Shown here piece by piece: positions 1-13,568 of a stretch of 64,000 nucleotides of DNA. The notes beneath the pieces were generated by a model, which was given only the letters and a program-made list of their open reading frames with translations, did not search any database and was not told where the DNA came from. The number at the start of each line of letters is the position of its first letter. The first letter of the stretch is position 1. The position numbers and the translations under genes were made by a program. This stretch comes from Mycobacterium seoulense (GTDB taxonomy: Bacteria > Actinomycetota > Actinomycetes > Mycobacteriales > Mycobacteriaceae), in NCBI RefSeq assembly GCF_010731595.1, contig NZ_AP022582.1:3782001-3846000 (forward strand), in the 5' to 3' direction.

Positions 1-1032
1 CCAGCCCAGCGCCGCCCCGATGAACACCACACCCACCGAGGCGGTGACCGGGTCGGGCACCTCGAACCGCGGTTCGATCGACAGCAGCATGATCACCGCC
101 AGCACCCCGATGGCCCAATGCGCGCCGTGCTCGAGGTACACGTACCGGTCCAGCGCGTCCTGCTTCACCAGGAAGATCGTGATGGACCGGACGAACATCG
201 AGCCCACCAGACCGAGCCCCAGCGCGATGACGACCGGGTCCGAGGTGATCGCGAAGGCGCCGGTGACCCCGTCGAACGAGAACGCCGCGTCGAGGACCTC
301 GAGGTAGAGAAACAGGGTCAGGCCGGCCTTGCCGACCGCCGTGCCCGCCGACGCCGCCTCGATGTCCGGCGGCCGAAACGCCCGGCTCAACCCGTTGACC
401 AACAGGTACGTCACCAGGCCCGCCAACCCGGCGGTGAGCACGGTCGCGCGCTCGTCGCCGGAGTGCGTCAACCCTGTGCCGACCAGGATCAGCGCGGCCG
501 CGGTCACCGCCACCGGCACCTGGCCCAGCCGCCCGATGCGGGCGAACGGGATCTCGATCCACTTGAGCCACTTGATGTCTCGGTCGTGGAAAACGAAGTC
601 CAGAAACAGCATCAACAGGAAGGTGCCGCCGAACGCCGCGATCTGCGGATGCGCGGCGCCGATCAGCTTTTCATAGCTGGGCGAGCCGTCGGGGAATTCC
701 AGCGCGCCGTGCGGCGGCGGATGCGTCGCCAGCTCCATCGCGCGAACGGGGTCGAGGCCGGCCGTGGCCCAAACGATCAGCAGCGGGAAGAGCAGCCGCA
801 TGCCGAACACGGCGATGAGGATCCCGACGGTCAGAAACATCTGCCGCCAGAACGGGCTCATCTGCTTGAGGATCGCGGCGTTGATGATGGCGTTGTCGAA
901 CGACAGCGACACCTCGAGGGTGGCCAGCACCAGCAGTAAGAAGAGGTCCCGCAGGCCGCCGTGGGCATATCCGACCGCGAGGGCCGCCACGGTGACCAAC
1001 AGCGAGATCCCGAAGATGCGCAAGGCGGCCAA
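1..1032 (-). CDS. DUF475 (TerC-like) integral membrane protein, 3' end outside window
   Basis: Reading the minus strand gives a continuous hydrophobic protein that runs off the left edge of the window. It contains the family signature LEVSLSFDNAIINAAILK near the N-terminus and a second acidic copy, LEVLDAAFSFDGVTGAF. Such repeated acidic membrane motifs are typical of DUF475/TerC-type proteins, which are suspected metal transporters. I place the start at a TTG at 1030-1032 because a GGAAAGG ribosome-binding site lies about 3 nt upstream and the protein then begins MAALRIFGISLLV, as family members usually do. No ATG or GTG is available in frame nearby. At least seven membrane segments are visible. 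Function is inferred only from the family; the C-terminus is missing. It is divergent from the next gene. Confidence 0.8.
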   Translation of the reverse strand, partial: MAALRIFGISLLVTVAALAVGYAHGGLRDLFLLLVLATLEVSLSFDNAIINAAILKQMSPFWRQMFLTVGILIAVFGMRLLFPLLIVWATAGLDPVRAMELATHPPPHGALEFPDGSPSYEKLIGAAHPQIAAFGGTFLLMLFLDFVFHDRDIKWLKWIEIPFARIGRLGQVPVAVTAAALILVGTGLTHSGDERATVLTAGLAGLVTYLLVNGLSRAFRPPDIEAASAGTAVGKAGLTLFLYLEVLDAAFSFDGVTGAFAITSDPVVIALGLGLVGSMFVRSITIFLVKQDALDRYVYLEHGAHWAIGVLAVIMLLSIEPRFEVPDPVTASVGVVFIGAALGW

Positions 1033-1122
1033 GGTCCTTTCCGACAGCCGCCCACGATAGCGAACCCCGGTCGCCGCCGCAGACCGGCCTCCACGGCCAC
1101 TTACTATTTACAGATTGTGGCG

Positions 1123-2400
1123 ATGCCCGAAGTCGGCGGTACCCAAGCCCCCACCGGCGCCGGTCCGACCACGCGCGGCAGCGTGGCCCGGGTCGCCACC
1201 GCGACGGCCGTGACCGCGCTGTGCGGTTACGCGGTGATCTACCTGGCCGCCCGTGACCTGGCCCCGGGCGGCTTTTCGGTGTTCGGGGTGTTCTGGGGGG
1301 CGTTCGGCCTGGCCACCGGCGCCGCTTTCGGGCTGATGCAGGAGACCACCCGGGAGGTCCGCTCGACCCGCCACCTCGCGGCGGCGTCGCCGGGCGTGGA
1401 CGAACCGCGAACCCACCCGCTGCGGGTGGCCGCCCTGCTCGGCGTGGGTGCGGCCGTCGTGATCGCCGGCAGCTCGCCGCTGTGGGGCGGGCGGGTCTTC
1501 ATCGAACAACGCTGGCTGTCGGTGGCGCTGCTGAGCGTCGGGCTGGCCGGCTTCTGCGTGCACGCCGCCCTGCTGGGCATGCTGGCCGGCACCGATCGGT
1601 GGACGGGGTACGGCGCGCTGATGGTGACCGACGCGGTCCTTCGGGTGACCGTCGCCGCGGCCACCGTGCTGGTCGGCTGGCGCCTGGTCGGCTTCCTGTG
1701 GGCCACCGTCGCGGGCGCGGGCGCCTGGCTGATCATGCTGGCGGCCTCCCCCTCGGCGCGGGCCGCCGCCCGTCAGCTGACGCCCGGTGGCACCCAGACC
1801 TTCCTGCGGGGCGCCGCCCATTCGATCACCGCCGCCGGCGCCAGCGCGGTTCTGGTGATGGGATTTCCGGTGTTGCTGAAGCTGACCAGCAACGAGCTGG
1901 GGGCCGAAGGCGGGGTCATCATCCTCGCCGTGACGTTGACGCGGGCGCCGCTGCTGGTGCCGCTGACGGCCATGCAGGGCAACCTGATCGCGCATTTCGT
2001 CGACGCGCGCAGCGACCGGCTTCGTGCCCTGATCGCCCCGGCCGGGATCATCGGCGGCGTCGGCGCGGTGGGGGTGGTGACGGCCGGCGTCGTGGGGCCG
2101 TGGCTGCTGCGGGTCGCCTTCGGGCCGCAGTACCAGGCCAGCGGCGCGCTGCTGGCCTGGTTGACGGCCGCCGCGGTTGCGATCGCCATGCTGACGCTCA
2201 CCGGTTCCGGCGCGGTGGCATTCGCGCTGCACCGGGCCTACTCGCTGGGCTGGGTGGGCGCCACGGTGGCGTCGGGATTGTTGCTGCTGTTGCCGTTGCC
2301 GCTGCAGACGCGCACCGTGGTCGGCCTGTTGTGCGGCCCGATGGTCGGAATCGCCGTTCATCTGGTGGCGCTGGCGCGCGCCGACCGCCTGACCGGCTGA
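1123..2400 (+). CDS. Polytopic membrane protein, Rv3630 homologue (flippase-like)
   Basis: A 425-residue, extremely hydrophobic protein with about 12 predicted membrane segments and no soluble domain. It resembles M. tuberculosis Rv3630, a polysaccharide-exporter-like (MATE/MOP-type) protein encoded directly before ppgS. By position it is a candidate for flipping polyprenyl-phosphate-galactosamine across the membrane; that role is inference. The ATG at 1123 gives MPEVGGTQ. A GTG at 1117, two codons earlier, is also possible: a TACTAT -10 box (1102-1107) lies 9 nt before it, so the mRNA may be leaderless. It is followed by ppgS after 23 nt, consistent with co-transcription. Confidence 0.8.
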   Translation: MPEVGGTQAPTGAGPTTRGSVARVATATAVTALCGYAVIYLAARDLAPGGFSVFGVFWGAFGLATGAAFGLMQETTREVRSTRHLAAASPGVDEPRTHPLRVAALLGVGAAVVIAGSSPLWGGRVFIEQRWLSVALLSVGLAGFCVHAALLGMLAGTDRWTGYGALMVTDAVLRVTVAAATVLVGWRLVGFLWATVAGAGAWLIMLAASPSARAAARQLTPGGTQTFLRGAAHSITAAGASAVLVMGFPVLLKLTSNELGAEGGVIILAVTLTRAPLLVPLTAMQGNLIAHFVDARSDRLRALIAPAGIIGGVGAVGVVTAGVVGPWLLRVAFGPQYQASGALLAWLTAAAVAIAMLTLTGSGAVAFALHRAYSLGWVGATVASGLLLLLPLPLQTRTVVGLLCGPMVGIAVHLVALARADRLTG

Positions 2401-2423
2401 TCGCGTGTACCTTTTGGGCTTGA

Positions 2424-3125
2424 ATGGACACTGCATCCAAATACCCGGGCGCGTGGGTCGTCATCCCCGCCTTCAACGAAGCCGCCGTCATCGGCGAGGT
2501 GGTCGCCGATGTGCGCTCGGTCTTCGACAATGTCGTCTGCGTGGATGACGGCAGCACCGACGGCACGGGCGAGATCGCCAGGAGCGCCGGTGCCCACCTG
2601 GTGCGCCACCCGATCAACCTGGGGCAGGGGGCGGCCATCCAGACCGGCGTCGAGTACGCCCGCAAACAGCCTGGGGCGCAGGTGTTCGCCACGTTCGACG
2701 GCGACGGGCAGCATCGGGTCAAGGACCTGGCGGCGATGGTCGACCGGCTCTGCGCCGAGGGCGTCGACGTCGTCATCGGGACCCGGTTCGGCGCGCACCG
2801 GGGCACCCGGCCGCCGTTCGTGAAGCGGCTGGTGCTGCAGACCGCCGCGCGGCTGAGCCGGCGCGGTCGCCGACTTGGCTTGACCGACACCAACAATGGG
2901 CTGCGGGTGTTCAACAAGAAGGTCGCCGACGGGCTGGACATCACCATGAGCGGCATGAGCCACGCCAACGAGTTCATCATGCTGATCGCCGAAAACCATT
3001 GGCGCGTCGTCGAACAACCGATCGAGGTGCTCTACACCGATTACTCGAAGTCGAAGGGTCAGCCGCTGCTCAACGGCGTCAACATCATCTTCGACGGTTT
3101 CCTGCGAGGGAGGATTCCGAGATGA
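2424..3125 (+). CDS. ppgS: Polyprenyl-phosphate glycosyltransferase PpgS (Rv3631 homologue)
   Basis: A 233-residue GT2 (GT-A fold) glycosyltransferase related to dolichyl/polyprenyl-phosphate mannose synthases. Visible motifs are the nucleotide-binding start VVIPAFNEAAVIGEV, the VDDGSTDGT box, and the catalytic DGDGQH metal-binding DXD near residue 92. There is no C-terminal membrane segment, so it should be a membrane-associated cytoplasmic enzyme. In M. tuberculosis, PpgS (Rv3631) makes polyprenyl-phospho-N-acetylgalactosamine, the donor for the galactosamine substituent of arabinogalactan, and works with the small membrane protein Rv3632. The same partner follows here 13 nt downstream. Substrate is inferred from orthology and context. 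Confidence 0.87.
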   Translation: MDTASKYPGAWVVIPAFNEAAVIGEVVADVRSVFDNVVCVDDGSTDGTGEIARSAGAHLVRHPINLGQGAAIQTGVEYARKQPGAQVFATFDGDGQHRVKDLAAMVDRLCAEGVDVVIGTRFGAHRGTRPPFVKRLVLQTAARLSRRGRRLGLTDTNNGLRVFNKKVADGLDITMSGMSHANEFIMLIAENHWRVVEQPIEVLYTDYSKSKGQPLLNGVNIIFDGFLRGRIPR

Positions 3126-3138
3126 AAAGGACCGAAAG

Positions 3139-6198
<3,060 letters not shown>

Positions 6199-6244
6199 TC
6201 GGCCGCCGGGCGTGCGGCCGGCTTCGCACTCGGCGAAGGTGTGG

Positions 6245-6317
6245 AGCCGCCTGGGGGAATCGAACCCCCGACCTATTCATTACGAGTGAATCGCTCTACC
6301 GACTGAGCTAAGGCGGC
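6245..6317 (-). tRNA. tRNA-Thr (anticodon CGU)
   Basis: On the minus strand the sequence folds as a standard 73-nt cloverleaf without an encoded CCA. The acceptor stem is GCCGCCU paired with AGGCGGC and the discriminator is U. The anticodon arm is AUUCA-CUCGUAA-UGAAU, giving anticodon CGU that reads ACG, and the T arm carries GGUUCGAUU. A TAGACT -10 box on the minus strand at 6341-6346 places the start of transcription about 17 nt ahead of the mature 5' end. Confidence 0.95.
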
Positions 6318-6371
6318 ACACCCTCATGCCGGGCGGCACGAGTCTACGGCAGCCGGGCGGGCGCGACGAAA

Positions 6372-7580
6372 TCAATCGCGCAGTTCCTGGCCAAAGGTGG
6401 CCACCATGGCGTCCACGGCGAATTTGGGCTTGACGTTCATCGCCAGCGCCTCGCGGCACTGAAGGACCGCCTCGATGCAGCGCAGCAGGCGCGGGGCCGG
6501 GGCATGGGCGGCCAGGGCCGCCACCCGGTCGGCCATGTCGGGATGGTTCGGCCGCACCGACCCCGCGCCCGCCGAGACCATGAGGGCGTCGCGGAAATAC
6601 GTCGCCAGGTCGATCAGCGCCCGGTCCAGGGCGTCGCGCGAGGCCCGCGTCTGACGCGACTTCTGCCGCCGTTCGAGGTCCTTCATCGCTCCCGTGGCAC
6701 CCCGCATCGCCCCGGCGGTGCCCTTGCCGGTGCCGCCCGCGCCCAGGGCCGTCCGCAGCTCCTCGGTCTCCGCCTCGGCGCGGTCCGCGGTGAGCACCAC
6801 GGCCTCGGTTTCGGCCGCGGCCACCAGCTCCTCGGCGGCGGCATACGCCCGCGACGGCGTCGCGGCATCCCGCACCAGCGCCAGCGCCCGCTCGCGGCGC
6901 GCCCGGGCCTCGGCATCGGTCGCCAGCCGCCGCGCCCGGCCCACGTGGCCGCCGCTGACGGACGCCGCCCAGTTCGCGGTCTCGGGGGTCAGGCCGTCGC
7001 TGTCGATCAGCACGCGCGCGATCGCCTCCGTCGGCGGGGTGACCAGCGCGACGTGCCGGCAGCGGGACCGCAACGTGATGGAGATGTCCTCGGGATCCAC
7101 CGACGGCGCGCACAACAGGAACACCGTCGACGGCGGCGGCTCCTCCACGACCTTCAGCAGCGCGTTGGCCGCACCTTCGGTCAGCCGGTCGGCGTCCTCG
7201 ATGACCACGATCTGCCGGTGACCGGTGGCCGGGCGCCGCGACGCGATCTGCACGATGCCGCGCATCTCGTCGACCCCGATGGACAGCCCTTCGGGGATCA
7301 CCCGGCGCACGTCGGCGTGGGTACCGGCCATCGTCGTCGTGCACGCCCGGCATTGCCCGCAGCCGGGTTCCCCGTCGGAGGTGCACTGCAGTGCGGCCGC
7401 GAAGCACAGCGCCGCGACCGAACGCCCCGATCCCGGGGGACCAGTGATCAGCCACGCATGTGTCATAGTCCCGCCGCCGGCGTCGCTGTGAACCGGATCA
7501 CCGCGGGCGGCCCTGGCGGCGGCGAGCAATTCGGCCGTCACCACGTCCTGGCCTACCAGCCGCGTAAACACCCCGGACAT
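6372..7580 (-). CDS. holB: DNA polymerase III subunit delta' (Rv3644c homologue)
   Basis: A 402-residue AAA+ clamp-loader subunit. The N-terminal ATPase-like domain has a P-loop, GPPGSGRS, in which the usual lysine is arginine. A four-cysteine zinc module follows as C-x8-C-x2-C-x2-C (around residues 67-82), then the Walker-B-like VVIEDADRLT and the sensor-1 region. The C-terminal half is helical and alanine/arginine rich. It loads the beta clamp together with DnaX and HolA in the cytoplasm. The ATG at 7580 (MSGVFTRLVGQ) matches the usual length. A TACTGT -10 box at 7589-7594 lies 8 nt upstream, so the mRNA may be leaderless. The gene stands alone and diverges from the adenylate cyclase. Confidence 0.9.
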   Translation of the reverse strand: MSGVFTRLVGQDVVTAELLAAARAARGDPVHSDAGGGTMTHAWLITGPPGSGRSVAALCFAAALQCTSDGEPGCGQCRACTTTMAGTHADVRRVIPEGLSIGVDEMRGIVQIASRRPATGHRQIVVIEDADRLTEGAANALLKVVEEPPPSTVFLLCAPSVDPEDISITLRSRCRHVALVTPPTEAIARVLIDSDGLTPETANWAASVSGGHVGRARRLATDAEARARRERALALVRDAATPSRAYAAAEELVAAAETEAVVLTADRAEAETEELRTALGAGGTGKGTAGAMRGATGAMKDLERRQKSRQTRASRDALDRALIDLATYFRDALMVSAGAGSVRPNHPDMADRVAALAAHAPAPRLLRCIEAVLQCREALAMNVKPKFAVDAMVATFGQELRD

Positions 7581-7722
7581 CACCGGTAACAGTAACCACC
7601 ACCGCCGACAGATACCGATCGGCCACCGTATCGCGACGATCCCGTTACATTTCGTCGCTTTTCGGCCCTGATCGGGGCGGCCCGAGATCGTTGTAAGTTT
7701 CCGACAAGTCCCTGCCGACCGA

Positions 7723-7728
7723 TACGGT
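7723..7728 (+). promoter_or_regulatory. Leaderless -10 box for the adenylate cyclase
   Basis: TACGGT followed by six bases and the GTG start at 7735. A weak -35-like TTCCGA lies at about 7699-7704, 18 nt upstream. The leaderless reading is inferred from spacing. Confidence 0.55.
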
Positions 7729-7734
7729 GGGATC

Positions 7735-9363
7735 GTGGCAACACCGGGAGCACTGCCCGGGCGGATCAGCGCATTCGTCCGGTGGGTGGTGCGTACCCCG
7801 TGGCCGCTGTTCTCGCTGAGCATGCTGCAGGCCGACATCATCGGCGCCCTGTTCGTGCTGGGCTTTTTGCGTTACGCGCTGCCGCCCGAGGATCGCATCC
7901 AGCTGCAGGACCTGCCGGTCCTGAACCTGGCGGTCTTCGCCGCCGCGTTGGTGGTGTTGTTTCTGGCCGGCTGGATGGTCAACCTGAAGCTGCTGATGCC
8001 CGTCTTCCGCTGGCAGCGCCGCGACAACCTGCTCGCCGAAGCCGATCCGACCGCCACCGAGCTGGCCCGCAGCCGCGCCCTGCGGATGCCGTTCTACCGG
8101 ACGCTCATCAGCATGGCCGCCTGGTGCATCGGCGGCGTGGTGTTCATCATCGCCAGCTGGTCGGTGGCGCGGTTCGCGGCGCCCGTCGTGGCCGTTTCCA
8201 CCGCGCTCGGCGCCGCGGCGACCGCGATCATCGGCTACCTGCAGTCCGAGCGGGTCCTGCGGCCCGTGGCCGTGGCGGCCCTGCGCAGCGGCGTGCCCGA
8301 GAACGTGAAGGCGCCCGGCGTGATCCTGCGGCAGATCCTGACCTGGATGCTGTCCACCGCCGTCCCGGTGCTGGCCATCGTGCTCGCGGTGGTGGCGGAC
8401 AAGGCGTCGCTGCTACACGCCACGCCGGAGAAGCTGTTCACCCCCATCCTGTTGCTGGCGCTGGCGGCGCTGGGCATCGGCTTCGTCAGCACCCTGCTGG
8501 TGGCCATGTCGATCGCCGACCCGCTGCGCCAGCTGCGCTGGGCGCTGTCCGAGGTGCAGCGCGGAAACTACAACGCGCACATGCAGATTTACGACGCCAG
8601 CGAGCTGGGCCTGCTGCAGGCCGGCTTCAACGACATGGTGCGCGACCTGTCCGAGCGGCAGCGGCTGCGTGACCTGTTCGGTCGCTACGTCGGCGAGGAC
8701 GTCGCCCGCCGGGCGCTGGAGCGCGGCACCGAGTTGGGCGGTCAGGAGCGCCACGTCGCGGTCCTGTTCGTCGACCTGGTCGGCTCGACCAAGCTCGCCG
8801 CGACGCGGCCGCCCGCCGAGGTGGTCCTCCTGCTCAACGAGTTCTTCCGGGTGGTGGTCGAAACCGTCGGCAAGCACGGCGGTTTCGTGAACAAGTTCCA
8901 GGGCGACGCCGCGCTGGCCATCTTCGGCGCGCCGATCGAACACCCCGACGCCTCGGGCGGCGCGCTCGCCGCCGCCCGCGAACTGCACGACGAGCTCCTG
9001 CCGGTGATCGGGTCGGCGGAGTTCGGGATCGGGGTGTCGGCGGGCCGGGCCATCGCCGGGCACATCGGCGCGCAGGCCCGCTTCGAGTACACGGTGATCG
9101 GCGACCCGGTCAACGAGGCCGCCCGGCTCACCGAGCTGGCCAAACTTGAGCCCGGGCACGTGCTGGCGTCGGCGATCGCGGTCAGCGGCGCGCTGGACGC
9201 CGAGGCCCTGTGCTGGGACGTGGGCGAGGTGGTCGAGCTGCGCGGGCGCACCGCCCCCACTCAGCTCGCGCGGCCGGTGAAGCTGGCCGGACCCCAGGAC
9301 TCCCATCCCGTGCGGCCCGTCCGTGAGGATGTGCACAGCGAGGCCATCGGCCCCGGTTTCTAG
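7735..9363 (+). CDS. Membrane-bound class III adenylate cyclase (Rv3645 homologue)
   Basis: A 542-residue enzyme making cAMP from ATP. The N-terminal half has six hydrophobic segments, then a HAMP linker (about residues 255-310, including ADPLRQLRWALSEVQRGNY). The C-terminal catalytic domain starts with VAVLFVDLVGST near residue 345. Visible catalytic residues are the metal-binding Asp in FVDLVG, the Lys and second Asp in NKFQGDAAL, and the transition-state Asn and Arg in VNEAARLTEL. These are complete, so the domain should be active as a homodimer. It is the orthologue of M. tuberculosis Rv3645, a major cAMP source. The Crp orthologue that would respond lies about 34 kb away in this window. 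GTG start; the mRNA appears leaderless. Confidence 0.92.
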   Translation: MATPGALPGRISAFVRWVVRTPWPLFSLSMLQADIIGALFVLGFLRYALPPEDRIQLQDLPVLNLAVFAAALVVLFLAGWMVNLKLLMPVFRWQRRDNLLAEADPTATELARSRALRMPFYRTLISMAAWCIGGVVFIIASWSVARFAAPVVAVSTALGAAATAIIGYLQSERVLRPVAVAALRSGVPENVKAPGVILRQILTWMLSTAVPVLAIVLAVVADKASLLHATPEKLFTPILLLALAALGIGFVSTLLVAMSIADPLRQLRWALSEVQRGNYNAHMQIYDASELGLLQAGFNDMVRDLSERQRLRDLFGRYVGEDVARRALERGTELGGQERHVAVLFVDLVGSTKLAATRPPAEVVLLLNEFFRVVVETVGKHGGFVNKFQGDAALAIFGAPIEHPDASGGALAAARELHDELLPVIGSAEFGIGVSAGRAIAGHIGAQARFEYTVIGDPVNEAARLTELAKLEPGHVLASAIAVSGALDAEALCWDVGEVVELRGRTAPTQLARPVKLAGPQDSHPVRPVREDVHSEAIGPGF

Positions 9364-9369
9364 GCCGGG

Positions 9370-12177
<2,808 letters not shown>

Positions 12178-12371
12178 CTACGCTTACGCTCCATCCTTGG
12201 TTTCCGGCCCCCCTGCGAGACCACCCCGCAGAAGAATGACAGGCCGGCGCCAAAAATTCCGTGGAAATTCAGATACGCCAGCGTTCCTTCGCCCTCGGGC
12301 ACCTGACAATTTCGCACCATTGGGCGCGACTGCGCAAACCGGCCGCGCGATACGCAAATCGTTTTCCGCGG

Positions 12372-12962
12372 TTATACCCGCGGCCACACCGATGACACGT
12401 CGACGCCGTCGGGGGCTTCGCCCACGTTCTCTACCAGGCGCGATAGCCGCCGGCGGCCGCTGATCCGCAGCGCCGGGCGGCCGCCTCGGGTGCCGATCAA
12501 CGTGGGGGCAATTCCGACCCGCATCAAAGCCGACGCGAGCGGGGAATGGGTGTCGGGCGCGTGGGGATCGAGCCCAAGCAGGTAATGGTCGCCCTCGGGG
12601 TGACCGGCGGCCAGCGTCCACGCCCGCAATTCGCGCGGCCCGGGCAGCCACCGCGGCGGCACCGTCTTGACCGCCCCGCGCGTCCACGCGGCGGCCAGGC
12701 TCACCAAAGACGCGGTGACCGCCGTCCGCACCAGCGGGGTGTCCTCGTCGGTGCGGCCGATCTCGGGCACCAGCCCCGCCTCGCGGATCATCTCGGCCAG
12801 CGCGCCGGCGCGCCAACTCTGATCCACCACCACCGAGAGCCGCGCGCCCTGCGACTCCGGACCGCCGACCATCACGATCTGACCGGAAGCCGCCAGCACC
12901 CCGGAGAGATCGGCGACCGCTGGCGGCACCGCCTCCGCTGTGAAGAAGGAAAGCTGGCTCAC
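12372..12962 (-). CDS. Conserved mycobacterial hypothetical protein (Rv3647c homologue)
   Basis: A 196-residue protein without membrane segments or signal peptide and with no motif that I can tie to a reaction. It begins MSQLSFFTAEAVPPAVADL and is moderately rich in Ala, Arg and Pro. Length and position between cspA and topA match M. tuberculosis Rv3647c (192 aa). The 194 bp between it and topA hold no further gene that I can support. Function is unknown. Confidence 0.75.
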   Translation of the reverse strand: MSQLSFFTAEAVPPAVADLSGVLAASGQIVMVGGPESQGARLSVVVDQSWRAGALAEMIREAGLVPEIGRTDEDTPLVRTAVTASLVSLAAAWTRGAVKTVPPRWLPGPRELRAWTLAAGHPEGDHYLLGLDPHAPDTHSPLASALMRVGIAPTLIGTRGGRPALRISGRRRLSRLVENVGEAPDGVDVSSVWPRV

Positions 12963-13105
12963 GCCACCGACAGTAGGCCAGGTCGACCATCCGCGTCTTG
13001 AGGCAACCGGCGCGGCGCTGGTTTCGCGGGCCGGTCCTAACGAAAACCCCCCGGCGGGCCCGCGGGGCGGGACTGCACGGGGGGTCCGTGGAGAATCGGC
13101 TCGTC

Positions 13106-13309
13106 TTAGACGGAGCGGACTCCGGTGGCCTGGGGGCCCTTAGGGCTGTGGCCGATTTCGAACTCGACCTTCTGGTTTTCTTCGAGGGTGCGGAAGCCCG
13201 AACCCTGGATCTCCGTGTAGTGGACAAACACGTCTGCGGAGCCGTCTTCGGGGGCGATGAACCCGAAGCCCTTCTCCGCGTTGAACCACTTCACAGTTCC
13301 CTGTGGCAT
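13106..13309 (-). CDS. cspA: Cold-shock protein CspA (Rv3648c homologue)
   Basis: A 67-residue single cold-shock domain, starting [18 protein letters not shown] and containing the second RNA-binding motif ADVFVHY. It binds single-stranded nucleic acid and probably acts as an RNA chaperone. The start is the ATG at 13309, preceded by a purine-rich stretch (AAGGAAAGATCGAGAG). The leader is likely long: 29 nt upstream of the ATG is a perfect 9-bp hairpin (annotated separately), in keeping with the structured leaders of many csp mRNAs. The protein is highly conserved across mycobacteria. Confidence 0.96.
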   Translation of the reverse strand: MPQGTVKWFNAEKGFGFIAPEDGSADVFVHYTEIQGSGFRTLEENQKVEFEIGHSPKGPQATGVRSV

Positions 13310-13338
13310 CTCTCGATCTTTCCTTTTCTTCTGGGTGC

Positions 13339-13361
13339 GGGGCATCGCCTTTCGATGCCCC
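13339..13361 (-). promoter_or_regulatory. Stem-loop in the cspA 5' leader
   Basis: On the minus strand GGGGCATCG pairs perfectly with CGATGCCCC around a five-base AAAGG loop, about 29 nt upstream of the cspA start codon. There is no U-tract, so it does not look like a terminator. A leader structure that affects stability or translation is inferred. Confidence 0.5.
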
Positions 13362-13568
13362 GGGCCTGGTACGACCGCCATACCTCGCTCAGTCGCCGGA
13401 ACTTCACCCGACCGATTAACCTCGCAGGAACCGCGGCCGCAACGTCGATCCTGCGAAAGTTTGACACGAACACAGAAGCTGCGACCGCAAATAGTCAACC
13501 ATGTTCATCGCTTCGGCGACAGACTTGCGCCTTGGACGGAGTCTCAGCCGGGTCCCAGGAGGGTGCGA

